DNA from: Wolbachia endosymbiont (group A) of Rhinocyllus conicus | Lineage (GTDB): Bacteria; Pseudomonadota; Alphaproteobacteria; Rickettsiales; Anaplasmataceae | Assembly (NCBI RefSeq): GCF_947250775.1 | Contig: NZ_OX366349.1 | Location: 1,240,001-1,304,000, forward strand | Direction of reading: 5' to 3' | Length of the DNA stretch: 64,000 nucleotides | Shown here: piece by piece, positions 1-8,699 of the stretch | Layout of the letters: the number at the start of each line of letters is the position of its first letter | How positions within the stretch are numbered: the stretch's first letter is position 1 | Notes under the pieces: generated by a model | What the model was told of the DNA's origin: nothing | What the model saw: only the letters and a program-made list of their open reading frames with translations | The model's database searches: none | Position numbers and translations under genes: made by a program

Positions 1-326
1 GAAAAAAACCTCGACTTCCCTTTGTCATGCTCCATATAACCGATAGAATAGAGGTGGACTACTAGTGAAACGGTGGTAATAACAATAAGCATTAAGGATG
101 AGAGAGCATCCACACTAATTGCCCAATTTACTTTTAATACACTTAATGAAAATAGAGGAAATAAACTCAAGTGATAATTTTCAGAGAAGGTGAGAAAAAC
201 ATACCAAGATAAAACTGCAGATATTCCAATCCCTGCCGTTGTAACTAACTGACTTTTTCTAAAAAGTGCTGCAAATAGCGAACCAAAGAGTGGCAAAAAT
301 ACTATTAATTTCAGTATATCCATCAT
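1..326 (-). CDS. nuoL: NADH-quinone oxidoreductase subunit L, N-terminal part (cut by window edge)
   Basis: Proton-pumping membrane subunit of respiratory complex I. Reading the minus strand from an ATG at 326 (a second ATG lies at 323) gives about 108 residues that begin MMDILKLIVFLPLFGSLFAA. The pattern is typical of NuoL: an N-terminal hydrophobic helix, then a segment ending VNWAISVDALSSLMLIV and HLYSIGYMEHDKGKSRFF, the conserved region before the antiporter-like core. The rest lies outside the window. It starts 4 bases after the nuoK stop, so nuoJ-nuoK-nuoL form one minus-strand operon. No defect is visible in the part present. Confidence 0.9.
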   Translation of the reverse strand, partial: MMDILKLIVFLPLFGSLFAALFRKSQLVTTAGIGISAVLSWYVFLTFSENYHLSLFPLFSLSVLKVNWAISVDALSSLMLIVITTVSLVVHLYSIGYMEHDKGKSRFF

Positions 327-330
327 ACTT

Positions 331-639
331 TCATTCTTTCATTAAGTTCGCTTGTTCAACATCTATATTGCCACGACTTCTATAATATACAACCAATATT
401 GCAAGCCCAACTCCTGACTCTGCTGCCGCAACAGTCAACACAAACATCACAAAAATTTGCCCAACTATATCATTCATAAAGGCAGAAAAAGCAACTAAAT
501 TGATATTAATCGCCAGCAATAATATTTCTATTGATAACAGTATATTGATTATGCTCTTACGGTTAATGAAAATACCGCACACCCCAATAGTGAACAAAAT
601 AGCAGCAACTATCAAAAAATGATTTAATCCTATTTCCAT
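331..639 (-). CDS. nuoK: NADH-quinone oxidoreductase subunit K
   Basis: Small membrane subunit of complex I (MrpC/NuoK family), 102 aa, the usual length. Three hydrophobic helices are evident: around residues 5-25, 28-50 and 60-85. The middle helix carries the conserved acidic residue in the context LLSIEILLLAININLV, expected for the proton channel. The start overlaps the end of nuoJ by 10 bases, which suggests translational coupling. nuoL follows directly downstream. Confidence 0.96.
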   Translation of the reverse strand: MEIGLNHFLIVAAILFTIGVCGIFINRKSIINILLSIEILLLAININLVAFSAFMNDIVGQIFVMFVLTVAAAESGVGLAILVVYYRSRGNIDVEQANLMKE

Positions 640-1217
640 TCTACTCCTTTTCCAAATTTAGCCTTAACCAATTTTACAGATGAAGATTGTGTCAATTGCT
701 TTAATACATTCTGTTTTTTAACTCCTTTTTTCTTGTCCTGCAAAGTAAGAGCAATTGCACCGACAATTGCAACAAGCAGCAGAATACCAGAAAGATGAAA
801 AGCGTACATGTAGTCAGTGTAGAGCAAATTACCGATAGCTTTCACGTTATTGGCATTATAGTTTATAACATTACTTATATTCAGCGTTGAGCTGCGGATT
901 ACAAAACTGATAATCAGAAAAAACACAACACATAATATAGCACCAGGAGTGAAATGCTTCGCAAAACCCTGGCGCAACCTTATGTAGTCAATATCGAGCA
1001 TCATAACTACAAAAAGGAATAACACTGCAACCGCACCGATGTATACTATCAGCACCATCATAGCGATGAATTCAGCTCCAAGGAGAATAAAAAGAACTGC
1101 AGAATTAACGAAGGTGAAAATTAAAAATAATACTGCATGCACAGGATTTCTTACACTAATCACACAAACAGCAGATAAAATGCTAAGAATTGCAAAAAAA
1201 TAAAAGAAAAAAGGCAT
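630..1217 (-). CDS. nuoJ: NADH-quinone oxidoreductase subunit J
   Basis: Membrane subunit of complex I, 195 aa, about normal for the family. Five hydrophobic helices are visible. The conserved segment around residues 45-75 (LLGAEFIAMMVLIVYIGAVA) is diagnostic of NuoJ. The C-terminal tail of about 30 residues after the last helix is basic. It is the first gene of this local nuoJ-K-L run; the 73 bases upstream show no clear promoter, and the rest of the nuo genes are not in the window. Confidence 0.95.
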   Translation of the reverse strand: MPFFFYFFAILSILSAVCVISVRNPVHAVLFLIFTFVNSAVLFILLGAEFIAMMVLIVYIGAVAVLFLFVVMMLDIDYIRLRQGFAKHFTPGAILCVVFFLIISFVIRSSTLNISNVINYNANNVKAIGNLLYTDYMYAFHLSGILLLVAIVGAIALTLQDKKKGVKKQNVLKQLTQSSSVKLVKAKFGKGVEWK

Positions 1218-1290
1218 TGATACTTTAACTGCAACAACAATTACTAATTTAAAGTGACTATCGTAGTAAAGTCAATATTAAATGCCTACC

Positions 1291-2577
1291 TTATGGATGA
1301 ACTTGCGATTGTGATTTTAAACATTCGGGAGTAAGTACATTCTTAATTGCAGTACACATACTCATATCAGGATCATTTTGCTTCTCTTCACTTACTTTCT
1401 CGCAAAACTTTCCAATACCATAACCCACCAGTGCACCAACAACAGTGGCTGCAATAAATACTGCAACAGCAACAATAGCAGGAGCTAAAGTGGCGGCTCC
1501 TGCAAGGTATGCTATGCTCAAACCTAGAAATAAACCTACTGCTTTCCCACCACAAACATAGTATTTGCTATTGTTTTCAGGACTGAATGGTAGATTTCGA
1601 TTACGGTAATCTACAACAACAATACAATTTGTAAGCTTAGCTTCTAGCTCTTTTCTAACTTCATCACCAACACCTTCGGTTAAGATAAGATGTTGAAGCT
1701 TTGTAAAGTTACCATTAGCTAAAGCTTTTGCACCTTCATTACGAATGTAGTTGTCTTTTAAACTAAGGTATTCAAGCTTTGTAAGATTGTTATTAGCTAA
1801 AGCTTTTGCACCTTCATCACCAATATTGTTGTTTTCTAAGTTAAGCTGCTCGAGATTTTCAAACTTACCATTGGCTAAAACTTTTGCGCCCTTTTTACCA
1901 ATCTTATTCCGGGTTAAATTAAGTTGAACAAGATTGATAAGATTACCTTCAGCCAACCCTTTTGCACCTTCAGAAGCACCAATATTATTTTGCGTTAAAT
2001 CAAGATATTTAAGATTTTCAAGCTTACCATTAGCTAAAGCTTTTGCACCTTTACCACCAATTTTGTTACATGATAATTTAAGCCATTCAAGACTTGTAAG
2101 ATTACCGTTAGCTAGAGCTTTTGCACCTTCATCACCAATATTGTTGTTTTTTAAATTAAGCTGCTTGAGATTTTCAAGCTTACCATTGGCTAAAGCTTTT
2201 GCACCTTCATCACCAATATTGTTGTTTTCTAAGTTAAGCTGCTTGAGATTTTTAAGCTTGCCATTGGCTAAAGCTTTTGCACCTTCAACACTAATATTGT
2301 TACTCAATAAGTTAAGTCTAGTCAGACTGGTAAGACTAGCTAAAGCTTTTGCACCTTTATCACTAATGTTGTTCATGGATAAATCAAGTGAAGTAAGATG
2401 TGTAAGCTTAGCTAACTCTTTTGCATCTTCATCATCAATTTTACACCATTCTAGACCAAGTTCTGTAATGTGTGTTTCATTTTGTAAAAACCTTACTAGC
2501 TCTTTAACCACTATATCTACAGCAACACATCCATATATAAAAAGTGCATTGCCTTTAATATATTTGTCAAAATCCAT
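1291..2577 (-). CDS. Leucine-rich-repeat protein with C-terminal membrane hairpin
   Basis: A 428-aa protein with a short N-terminal region, then about eleven LRR units of 24-26 residues (roughly residues 30-320). The unit is of the ribonuclease-inhibitor-like type: L..L.QLNLENNNIGDEGAKALANG. Several units are nearly identical at the DNA level, a sign of recent expansion or recombination. After the repeats comes a strongly hydrophobic, Ala/Gly-rich stretch (about residues 350-395) able to form two membrane helices, then a short polar tail. Eukaryote-like LRR proteins in Wolbachia are generally viewed as host-interaction candidates; no enzymatic domain is seen. An AGGAGG sequence lies just upstream of the ATG. 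Function is inference only. Confidence 0.85.
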   Translation of the reverse strand: MDFDKYIKGNALFIYGCVAVDIVVKELVRFLQNETHITELGLEWCKIDDEDAKELAKLTHLTSLDLSMNNISDKGAKALASLTSLTRLNLLSNNISVEGAKALANGKLKNLKQLNLENNNIGDEGAKALANGKLENLKQLNLKNNNIGDEGAKALANGNLTSLEWLKLSCNKIGGKGAKALANGKLENLKYLDLTQNNIGASEGAKGLAEGNLINLVQLNLTRNKIGKKGAKVLANGKFENLEQLNLENNNIGDEGAKALANNNLTKLEYLSLKDNYIRNEGAKALANGNFTKLQHLILTEGVGDEVRKELEAKLTNCIVVVDYRNRNLPFSPENNSKYYVCGGKAVGLFLGLSIAYLAGAATLAPAIVAVAVFIAATVVGALVGYGIGKFCEKVSEEKQNDPDMSMCTAIKNVLTPECLKSQSQVHP

Positions 2578-2630
2578 TTTTCCTCCTCACAAGAATTATC
2601 ATATAAACATTTTAGCCTGTATCTCAGTGA

Positions 2631-2660
2631 TTGTCAATTATTGACTTGTATCCTTATAAT
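2631..2660 (+). promoter_or_regulatory. Putative sigma70 promoter upstream of uvrD
   Basis: A -35-like TTGTCA (2631-2636), an 18-base spacer and a perfect -10 TATAAT (2655-2660) point toward the helicase gene, whose ATG is about 170 bases downstream. The long leader contains inverted repeats (next entry). Prediction from consensus only. Confidence 0.45.
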
Positions 2661-2683
2661 GTAAGGTATTGGAACTGAAATAG

Positions 2684-2751
2684 ATTGTCCCGGCAGGTTA
2701 TACTAGAATTAGTACAATAAATTGGTATGGTGGGACCATACACCTAGGACA
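2684..2751 (+). ncRNA. Possible structured leader or small RNA
   Basis: Between the predicted promoter and uvrD three stems can be drawn: TGTCC with GGACA closing the whole segment, TACTA with TAGTA (2701-2714), and GTATGGT with ACCATAC around a GGG loop (about 2725-2741). Together they form a compact three-way arrangement of about 68 bases. It matches no RNA family I recognise and is not a tRNA. It may be a leader element of uvrD or a separate transcript. Confidence 0.25.
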
Positions 2752-2837
2752 TTCTTTAACTGTTCTATTCAATAAAACCTTTACAATATTTCGATCATAG
2801 GTTTAACTTTACGAAGTTATAATCTATAGGGCTGCAA

Positions 2838-4751
2838 ATGAACGATTATCTCTCACTGCTAAATCCAGAACAACAATCAGCTGTAACTAACATAGATGGA
2901 CCGGTTTTAATATTGGCAGGAGCCGGAACGGGAAAGACAAGAACGATCACTTCAAGAATAGCGCACATAATTAGGAACGGTCACGCTTACTCTGATGAGA
3001 TATTAGCAGTGACATTCACAAACAAAGCAGCAAATGAGATGGTATCAAGGGTACTTGAGCTAACAGGCACAAACATACCATGGCTTGGCACTTTCCATGC
3101 AATTGCAGCAAAAATTCTACGTCATCATGCTGAAGTCGTGGGGCTAAATTCCAATTTTACAATTATTGGTGTGGATGACCAATTACAGGTAATAAAAAAC
3201 ATCATGAATGAAATCAGCCCTGATTACCTATCAGAAAAATGTAAGACCATTATGAATATTATTCAGCAATGGAAAGAGAAGTGTTTGTTGCCATCTGAAG
3301 TGGAAGACGTTCAATCATTTAGGCCAGTGTACGTAACTGCACTCAAAGTCTATCACCAGTATCAGGAAAGGTTAAAATTCCTTAACTCTGTCGATTTTGG
3401 TGACTTATTGCTATATAACATACAACTCTTTAATCAAAAGACCGAAGTTCTGTCCTACTACCAAAACAAGTTTAAGTATGTCATGGTAGATGAGTATCAA
3501 GATACAAATGCAATACAATATCTTTGGCTAAAATACCTTGCAAAAAAGCACTCAAATATTTGCTGTGTGGGAGATGACGATCAGTCAATATACAGTTGGC
3601 GTGGTGCAGAAGTTGAAAACATTTTAAAATTTTCTGATGATTTTAAAAATGCAAAAACTGTCAAACTAGAGTGTAACTATAGATCAACATCTCACATACT
3701 TGCAACTGCGTCATATGTTATCAATCACAATAAAACTCGGCTAGAAAAAAAATTGTGGACAACAAACGTTGAAGGGGAAAAGGTAGATCTAATAAAATTA
3801 TGGGACGGAAAAGCTGAAGCAAGGTTCATAAGCGAACAGATATTAAAGCTCAATAAATACAGATTTAGTGACATTGCAGTGCTGGTAAGGGCCACTTTTC
3901 AAACTAGAGTTCTCGAAGAGTATTTTATAAAATATTCAATTCCCTACAAGATTATAAGTGGCGTAAAATTCTACGAACGTCAGGAAGTCAGGGATATAAT
4001 TGCATATTTAAGACTTGTTACAAACAATAACGATGACTTAGCTTTCGAAAGGATCGTAAATCGGCCAAAAAGAAGCATAGGAGCTACAACTCTAAAGAAA
4101 ATATACACGACTGCTCAGGATAACAAAATTTCTTTTTTTGAGGCAGCAAAAATATTAGTTAATAGTAATCAAGTAACCGAAAGAATTAAACTCTCACTCA
4201 ACGATTTTTTAAATAAAATTAAAGCTTGGGAAGAAATAGTAAGCGTAAAACCACTGCATGAATTCATTAAAATCGTAGCAAACCAATCAGGGTATATTGA
4301 AATGCTTGAAAATGAGGAGGTAACAGGCTTAGCACGAATAGAAAATGTCAAGGAGCTCATCTCATCTTTAAAGAATTTCGATAATGCCACAACTTTCTTG
4401 GAGCACATAAGTTTGGTGATGGAAGTGGATAATATGAATAACGATGACACCGTATATGTTATGACTCTTCATGCAGCCAAAGGACTTGAATTCCCGTGCG
4501 TGTTTCTACCTGGTTGGGAAGAGGGATTATTTCCTCATCAAAGATCTTTTGAAGATAAAAGTGGTAAAGCTTTAGAAGAAGAAAGGAGACTTGCATATGT
4601 TGGCATAACCAGGGCAAAGGAAAGGTTAATCATTTCATGTGCAGATAGGAGGGAAATTAACAACCAGTGGCAACCGATGCGCACTTCTCGGTTCATTAAA
4701 GAATTGCCAAGAGAAAATGTTGAGGTAATCAAGAGTAACGCCTACTGTTGA
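2838..4751 (+). CDS. uvrD: ATP-dependent DNA helicase, UvrD/PcrA type
   Basis: Superfamily 1A 3'-5' helicase used in nucleotide excision and mismatch repair, 637 aa; shorter than the E. coli enzyme, mainly at the C-terminus. All core motifs are visible: Walker A AGAGTGKT (27-34), motif Ia TFTNKAANEM, Walker B DEYQD (218-222), motif III DDQSIYSWRGA, motif IV NYRS, motif V TLHAAKGLEF and motif VI YVGITRAKERL. The gene stands alone, downstream of the structured leader; its likely partner MutL is encoded at 52396-54255. UvrD is preferred over Rep because of general similarity, not because of a single decisive motif. Confidence 0.92.
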   Translation: MNDYLSLLNPEQQSAVTNIDGPVLILAGAGTGKTRTITSRIAHIIRNGHAYSDEILAVTFTNKAANEMVSRVLELTGTNIPWLGTFHAIAAKILRHHAEVVGLNSNFTIIGVDDQLQVIKNIMNEISPDYLSEKCKTIMNIIQQWKEKCLLPSEVEDVQSFRPVYVTALKVYHQYQERLKFLNSVDFGDLLLYNIQLFNQKTEVLSYYQNKFKYVMVDEYQDTNAIQYLWLKYLAKKHSNICCVGDDDQSIYSWRGAEVENILKFSDDFKNAKTVKLECNYRSTSHILATASYVINHNKTRLEKKLWTTNVEGEKVDLIKLWDGKAEARFISEQILKLNKYRFSDIAVLVRATFQTRVLEEYFIKYSIPYKIISGVKFYERQEVRDIIAYLRLVTNNNDDLAFERIVNRPKRSIGATTLKKIYTTAQDNKISFFEAAKILVNSNQVTERIKLSLNDFLNKIKAWEEIVSVKPLHEFIKIVANQSGYIEMLENEEVTGLARIENVKELISSLKNFDNATTFLEHISLVMEVDNMNNDDTVYVMTLHAAKGLEFPCVFLPGWEEGLFPHQRSFEDKSGKALEEERRLAYVGITRAKERLIISCADRREINNQWQPMRTSRFIKELPRENVEVIKSNAYC

Positions 4752-4896
4752 AGCTATAACTGCAGATAAACATATCTTACAAATCTGAATTACTTCAACT
4801 ATATGTGTAACCAGACTGCATTCTGTGATTTTTAGCAAAACACGATCTTTCATTTGAGCTTTCTTCAATTTAAAATAAATACAGAAAATTGCTGCC

Positions 4897-5050
4897 TATA
4901 GCTAAACTGACTTAGATTTACCGACAATTTGAAAAACCGTCATTCCGCTACTAGTTAGCGCCGCGGCGCTATGACGGTTCGCGGCGGCATCCTCGTCATC
5001 CCGCTACTTGTTAGCGGGATCTATGCTAAGAGATACCGCGGCAGCATAGC
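4897..5050. repeat. Palindromic repeat cluster, TATAGCTAA family
   Basis: Begins with TATAGCTAAACTGACTTAG and continues into hairpin-forming modules (GTCATTCCGCTACTAGTTAGC and the CGTCATCCCGCTACTTGTTAGCGGG type with GATACCGCGGC). Bases 4897-4976 match 8541-8620 with a single difference, so the nuclease/intron locus is bracketed by direct repeats. The rest of the 4752-5114 gap holds no gene that I can see. Confidence 0.75.
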
Positions 5051-5114
5051 TATCTTCAAAAATATAGTTGAATAATTGTTAATAATAGTGTATAATTATT
5101 AATATTTTCCAAGC

Positions 5115-8100
5115 ATTACGGCTCTTTCAAAATTTCTCGATCCTCGCAATGATTTGTGTTTCAAAAAAATCTTTGGAACGGAAAAAAATAAGAATATCCT
5201 GATCCACTTTTTGAACGATATTTTAGGGTTTACTGAGATAAATGCAATACAAGAAGTTGAGTTTCTTAGCACTATTATGGATCCCGAAGTTGCCTCTGAT
5301 AAACAAAGTATTGTTGATGTTCTCTGCAAGGATTCTCATGGAAATAGATATATAGCAGAAATGCAGCTCGCTAGAGACAAGGGCTTCGAAAAACGCGCTC
5401 AATTATATGCCGCTAAAGCCTACTCAAGACAATTAGATAAATCTGGCAACTACATTGATTTAAAGAAAGTCTTCTTTATTGCTATATCAAATTGTAACTT
5501 ACTTCCTGAAGAAGTTGATTATATTTCTACTCATAATATACGTGATATAAAAACTAACGGCCATTACTTAAAAGATTTTCAATTTATCTTTATAGAATTG
5601 CCCAAATTTTCAAAAAGTAAAGTAGAGCAGTTAGAAAGTATAGTAGAAAGGTGGTGTTTCTTTTTTAGTGCGACCTGGAAGGTCATGGTTTTGTGGTGGT
5701 TAAATTCCATCTTCCCAGACATCAGGGATAATGTATATCTCACATTTCAAAGAGTGGCAACCTCTGGGATGCAAGCATGAGATAAAAGCAGGTAACACTA
5801 AATCTCGTGGTGAATCCCTGCAAACAGAGTTAGATATGATTACGAGAGAAACCTATGTTTGAATTGTCGTCAAAGCATAATATGCGAAAAGAGATTGAAC
5901 TACGCATAGACCAAAATGGTACGAAGCAAAAAGGGAACTAAAGATTGAAGACTTTAGTTATTGATGTTCCAAGCTTCCGGCAAATAGTAGGAATCTAAGT
6001 TTAACGTGAAACGAAGCCATGGAACAGAGTAACCACATAGAAGCTCTTATATTCATTAAAATATAAGTAAGTAGCCAGCCACAAGCTACTATGTGGAAGG
6101 ATTGTTTAAGAAGCTAATGCCCAAAGTAATATCTGGGATATGCAGACGTAAACACTTTAATTTGGAAGGTAAAGTGGTGAATAGTAGTGAATATGTTATG
6201 GACCAGCAAAAAGTTAGATATGAATGGAATGGAATTCCTTGGCGCAAGCTAAAGAAATCTTCATTTAAGCTACAAAAACGAATTTACCAAGCTTCTAAAT
6301 GTAATGATATCAAAAAGATGCATAATCTTCAGAGATTATTACTCAAATCAACAAGTGCAAAAACACTCGCTGTTAAGAAAGTAACACAGGACAATAGGGG
6401 GAAGAAGACTGCAGGTATTGATGGAAAAGCTAACCTTAATCAAAAAGAAAGATTACAACTATCATATTTTTTAGATATAAAAGAAAAAGCAAAGCCATCA
6501 AGACGTGTCTGGATTCCAAAATCTGGTAAGCCATCGGAGCATCGCCCACTTGGTATACCCACTATATCGTGTCGAGCAAAACAAACACTTGTAAAAATGG
6601 CTTTAGAACCAGAATGGGAGGCAAAACTTGAGCCAAACACTTATGGTTTTAGACCTGGTAGATCATGTCATGATGCAATTGAAGCCATATTTGATGTGCT
6701 AAAACAGAAAACAGCATATGTATTAGATGCTGATATTTCTGGATGCTTTGACAATATTAACCATAATAAATTGCTTGAAAAGCTCAATACCACACCAACA
6801 TTAAAGAAAATCATAAAAGGATGGTTAGGAGCTGGTGTTATGGAAGATGGAAAGCTTCAATCCACAAAACGTGGTACAATTCAAGGAGGGACGATCTCAC
6901 CGTTGCTAGCTTGTGTTGCATTACACGGATTAGAGCAACATGTCAAAAAAGCATTAACAAACGAACTCTTTCAATGCATGAAAAGAAAATATGGTAGGAT
7001 ATCGCATAGAAACGCGCAAAAGTCTATTAGTGTAATTTTCTACTGTGATGATTTTGTCATCATACATGAAAACGAAGAGATTATTCTTAAAGCAAAAATT
7101 TTAGTTGAAGAATGGTTAGAAACCATTGGACTAAAATTAAAGCCCTCTAAAACAAGAGTTTCTCATACATTAAGAACCATTGACGAAACAAAACCAGGAT
7201 TTGATTTTCTTGGATTTTCAATAAGACAATATCCAATAAAAGAAAGTAAGAAAGGTTACAAGTTATTAATCAAACCAAGTCGTAATTCTATAAAACAGCA
7301 TACACTAGCTATTAAACATAAACTCAGAGAAATGCGTGGAGCACCACAAGAACGGGTGATAAAGGATCTCAATCCAATAAACAGAGGATGGAGTCAATAT
7401 TACTCCTCGGTAGTTTCATGTAAAATCTTTAGCTCATTGGATAATATTATGCATAGAAAACTCTGGAAGTGGGCAGTTTTTAGGCACCCAAACAAAGGGA
7501 GATGCTGGATAAAAAGAAAGTACTTTAAGAAGTATAATAACGAAAACTGGCGCTTTATGACAAGTAACAAGGTACGTCTTACTATACACAGCGATCATGT
7601 TATTAAACGACATATCAAAGTGCAAAAAACCAGATCCCCATATGATGGTGATTGGGTATATTGGGGTAAACGTCTGAGAAAAATACCAGATAAGCCACTA
7701 GGAGTAATAAAATTATTGAGGTTGCAACAAAGTAAATGCGATAATTGTAGACTATGGTTTAAAAGTGATGATACAATAGAAATACATCACAAAGACCGGA
7801 ATAGACGAAACAATATGATCACAAACTTATCTTTGTTACATGGACATTGTCACGATGAATTACACAGGAGGTGTGCATGAAAAGCACCAAATTAGAGAGA
7901 AGCCGTATGAGGCGCAAAGTCTCACGTACGGTTTTGCAGTCGAGTGAGGAAGGGCAACCTTCTTCACTTAGACAACAATACGCAGAAGAAACAACAGAAG
8001 AGGACTTAAAAGAGATAGCAGAAAAAGCGCCAATAATAAAGCTAGCATATGATGAATTAGACAAGTTTCGTTGGAACGAAAAAGATTTAGTAGCTTACGA

Positions 8101-8332
8101 AGAAAGAATAATGGATCTACGGAAAGAAGAAGCCATTCTTGAATACAGACTTGATCTTGCTGAAGAGAAAGGTATACAAAAAGGTATAGAGAAAGGAAAA
8201 ATTGAAGGGAAAATTGAAGGGAAAATTGAAGTCGCAAAAGCAATGCTGGCTAATAATGTTGATGTCAACACTATTGTCAAGTTTACTGGCCTTTCTATTA
8301 GTGAGATTGAAGAATTAAGTGGAAATCTGTGA
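5115..8332 (+). CDS. Rpn-family PD-(D/E)XK nuclease, split by a group II intron
   Basis: Exon 1 (5115-5667) and exon 2 (7977-8332) join in frame across the intron to give a protein of about 300 aa beginning (I)TALSKFLDPRNDLCFKKIFG, the N-terminus typical of Rpn/PDDEXK transposase-like proteins common in Wolbachia. The region MDPEVASDKQSIVDVLCKD followed by RYIAEMQL (D..., E-x-Q) is the nuclease core. The C-terminus carries EKGIQKGIEKGKIEGKIEGK and a short HTH-like tail, also family-typical. The first codon in the conserved position is ATT rather than ATG; a TTG at 5154 is the next possible start and would lose 13 conserved residues. So the gene may be poorly translated or decaying. Splicing would restore exon continuity as A|AA between 5667 and 7977. 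Confidence 0.7.
6093..7880 (+). CDS. ltrA: Group II intron reverse transcriptase/maturase with HNH endonuclease
   Basis: Intron-encoded protein of 595 aa needed for splicing and retrohoming. Visible parts: N-terminal RT0-RT1 with GKKTAGIDGK, RT motifs RPLGIPTI, TYGFRPGRSCHDAI, DADISGCFDNINH, GTIQGGTISPLLA, the catalytic FYCDD (Tyr at about 317; YCDD instead of the usual YADD), a maturase X domain with NRGWSQYY, and a C-terminal HNH region (CDNC near 549, then EIHHKDRNRRNN and LLHGHCHDELH). A GTG at 6093 opens the frame; ATG at 6117 is an alternative start. The stop lies just before domain V, as in many bacterial introns. Confidence 0.92.
   Translation: MEGLFKKLMPKVISGICRRKHFNLEGKVVNSSEYVMDQQKVRYEWNGIPWRKLKKSSFKLQKRIYQASKCNDIKKMHNLQRLLLKSTSAKTLAVKKVTQDNRGKKTAGIDGKANLNQKERLQLSYFLDIKEKAKPSRRVWIPKSGKPSEHRPLGIPTISCRAKQTLVKMALEPEWEAKLEPNTYGFRPGRSCHDAIEAIFDVLKQKTAYVLDADISGCFDNINHNKLLEKLNTTPTLKKIIKGWLGAGVMEDGKLQSTKRGTIQGGTISPLLACVALHGLEQHVKKALTNELFQCMKRKYGRISHRNAQKSISVIFYCDDFVIIHENEEIILKAKILVEEWLETIGLKLKPSKTRVSHTLRTIDETKPGFDFLGFSIRQYPIKESKKGYKLLIKPSRNSIKQHTLAIKHKLREMRGAPQERVIKDLNPINRGWSQYYSSVVSCKIFSSLDNIMHRKLWKWAVFRHPNKGRCWIKRKYFKKYNNENWRFMTSNKVRLTIHSDHVIKRHIKVQKTRSPYDGDWVYWGKRLRKIPDKPLGVIKLLRLQQSKCDNCRLWFKSDDTIEIHHKDRNRRNNMITNLSLLHGHCHDELHRRCA
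7897..7936 (+). other. Group II intron domain V catalytic hairpin
   Basis: AGCCGTATGAG...CTCACGTACGGTT folds into the standard two-part stem with the catalytic AGC triad at 7901-7903 and a GCAAAG-type loop. It overlaps nothing coding and is followed by the domain VI stem (about 7941-7970). Confidence 0.85.
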
Positions 8333-8540
8333 ACGGTTACACTTGGAAAACCTTTGTGGCATAATTTAAGTGGGCAGCGTAGTCTACGATTACCGCATAA
8401 TTTACTATATAGATATTCCAGAACATATAGACTTCAATTGAACACAGAAAAGATTCTTATCAAAGTTAATTACCCTTATTGTCAATAACTATTAGCTACA
8501 GACCAGTTCTTGTTAAGTTACAGTAAAGAAATGAGTCATA

Positions 8541-8640
8541 TATAGCTAAACTGACTTAGATTTACCGACAATTTGAAAAACCGTCATTCCGCTACTAGTT
8601 AGCGCCGCGGCGGTATGACGTGTTGCTTGGGTCAGCTATA
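8541..8640. repeat. Short inverted-repeat element, TATAGCTAA family
   Basis: A 100-bp unit bounded by TATAGCTAAACTGAC and GGGTCAGCTATA (imperfect terminal inverted repeats) with a palindromic centre. The first 80 bases repeat 4897-4976 almost exactly. The same family is complete and inverted at 14529-14660. The remaining gap bases (8333-8540, 8641-8699) show no gene. Confidence 0.7.
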
Positions 8641-8699
8641 GAATATAGATCAGAAGTGACAGAGCTTAAAAAAAGGCCTAATATAACACAAAAAGCTTT

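Larger units (their letters stand above)
5668..7976 (+). mobile_element. Group II intron inserted in the Rpn nuclease gene
   Basis: A retroelement of about 2.3 kb. The 5' end is GTGCGACC at 5668, matching the GUGYG consensus. The 3' part shows a domain V hairpin (about 7897-7936), then a domain VI stem, ending AC at 7976. Removing 5668-7976 exactly rejoins the host reading frame. Domain I-III structure fills 5668-6092 and the maturase/RT is in domain IV. The open maturase and intact ribozyme ends suggest that it could still be active. The 3' boundary could be off by a few bases, since it was set by frame continuity and the AY rule. Confidence 0.85.

Noticed and set aside
1934..2644. 236-codon plus-strand frame opposite the LRR gene
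   Set aside because: Mirror of the repeated LRR coding DNA; low-complexity Leu/Ser/Pro product, no start signals.
2684..2751. tRNA-like gene
   Set aside because: Three stems but no acceptor end, anticodon loop or GTTC-type T loop.
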